Virus record (IMG/VR): IMGVR_UViG_3300009149_000199
Coordinates: 1 to 28,841 of that record
DNA: 28,841 nucleotides
Reading direction: 5' to 3' (one strand)
Origin: a virus
Part shown: piece by piece, positions 28,448 through 28,841 of the stretch
Layout: every line of letters begins with the position of its first letter
Position numbering within the stretch: the first letter of the stretch is position 1
Notes under the pieces: model-generated
Told to the model about the DNA's origin: nothing
The model's input: only the letters and a program-made list of their open reading frames with translations
Database searches by the model: none
Position numbers and translations under genes: made by a program

Positions 28448-28841
28448 TTACTCCGCGATCTTAGCTTTAGGATGTCTCTTTAAAAATGCTTCTACTCTAT
28501 CTCTAGGTATAGTTCCTATTCTACCATCAGCAGTCTGAACAGTAACCTTTTCTAATTCTTCTTTTAGTTCACCTTTTTTATTTATAACTTTCATAGTATT
28601 TTTATTTTTAGCTTTTAACGATTCTAAGTTAGTAAGCATTTTATTAAGTATATTCATGTTTACTTCTGGATAACTCCCCATAGAAACTTGAGATTGTTCA
28701 AAGAATTTTCTCTCTGCGTCTGAGTCAATCGCTTTTGACATACCTGCAAACATTTTGGTCATTTTATCTAATGATATCTCATTAAAAGTTTGTCTAAGTT
28801 TTTGACCTTTATTCCCTAATGGACTTATGTATTGATCAATA
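28448..28841 (-). CDS. 3' end of a probable virion protein gene (5' end outside window)
   Basis: The minus-strand frame is open from the window edge to the TAA at 28448-28450, so the ATG at 28760-28762 is probably internal. Visible product: IDQYISPLGNKGQKLRQTFNEISLD, then KMTKMFAGMSKAIDSDAERKFF and a basic C-terminus with DGRIGTIPRDRVEAFL. It is about 130 residues of a longer protein. Position directly upstream of the lysozyme-bearing virion gene suggests a virion structural protein; this is inferred. Confidence 0.6.
   Translation of the reverse strand, partial: IDQYISPLGNKGQKLRQTFNEISLDKMTKMFAGMSKAIDSDAERKFFEQSQVSMGSYPEVNMNILNKMLTNLESLKAKNKNTMKVINKKGELKEELEKVTVQTADGRIGTIPRDRVEAFLKRHPKAKIAE

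Noticed and set aside
1-28841. CRISPR arrays or transposase-type insertion sequences
   Set aside because: No regularly spaced short repeats and no transposase-like protein were seen; the only clear long repeat is the 102-base pair.

Overview
The window is a stretch of a low-GC tailed double-stranded DNA phage (Caudoviricetes). The evidence is a packed run of about 65 mostly very small genes joined by ATGA or TAATG overlaps, strong AGGAG-type ribosome binding sites, a phage replication and recombination set, and a large virion protein with a built-in lysozyme. The promoters resemble bacterial sigma-70 sites (TTGACA-N17-TAATAT types). With the strong Shine-Dalgarno sites this argues against a Bacteroidetes host. 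A lipobox protein and several candidate envelope-lysis proteins fit a Gram-negative host, but the host cannot be fixed from this sequence.

Layout. Positions 1-5228 (+) hold small accessory genes followed by a recombination block: a RecB/Cas4-like nuclease with a probable Fe-S cluster, a P-loop ATPase and a Sak3/DUF1071 annealing protein, closed by a terminator at 5242-5271. Positions 5288-11937 (+) hold the replisome: a DnaB/RecA-fold helicase with an HNH homing endonuclease attached to its 3' end, an archaeo-eukaryotic-type primase and a family B DNA polymerase. Positions 11938-12366 are the only long gap without a gene. They hold two hairpins, a strong promoter and an apparent structured RNA ending in a tRNA-like T arm, acceptor strand and CCA. 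Positions 12367-15326 (+) hold small genes, including a cluster of overlapping membrane proteins that may serve lysis. Positions 15340-24929 (+) hold an A1-like metallophosphoesterase, a ClpP-like protease, nucleotide-metabolism and small phage genes, an HNH nuclease, a second ClpP-like protease with a signal peptide, and two conserved phage proteins. Positions 24926-28841 (-) converge on this and carry late genes: a coiled-coil/transmembrane protein, a 1064-residue virion protein with a lysozyme domain, and the end of another protein, probably structural, that runs off the window.

How it fits together. The plus strand is an early/middle program: primase, helicase and polymerase copy the genome, and the nuclease plus annealing protein support recombination. 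The minus strand is the late virion program. No terminase, capsid, portal or integrase gene lies in the window.

Most unusual items: the promoter-driven tRNA-like RNA after the polymerase; a 102-base element duplicated 2.5 kb apart that encodes a 26-residue membrane peptide in both copies; two ClpP-like proteases, one of them exported; a gene split by an in-frame TGA; a likely T6 frameshift; a three-member MKRSE paralog family; and a stand-alone 34-residue HTH peptide next to an HNH nuclease.
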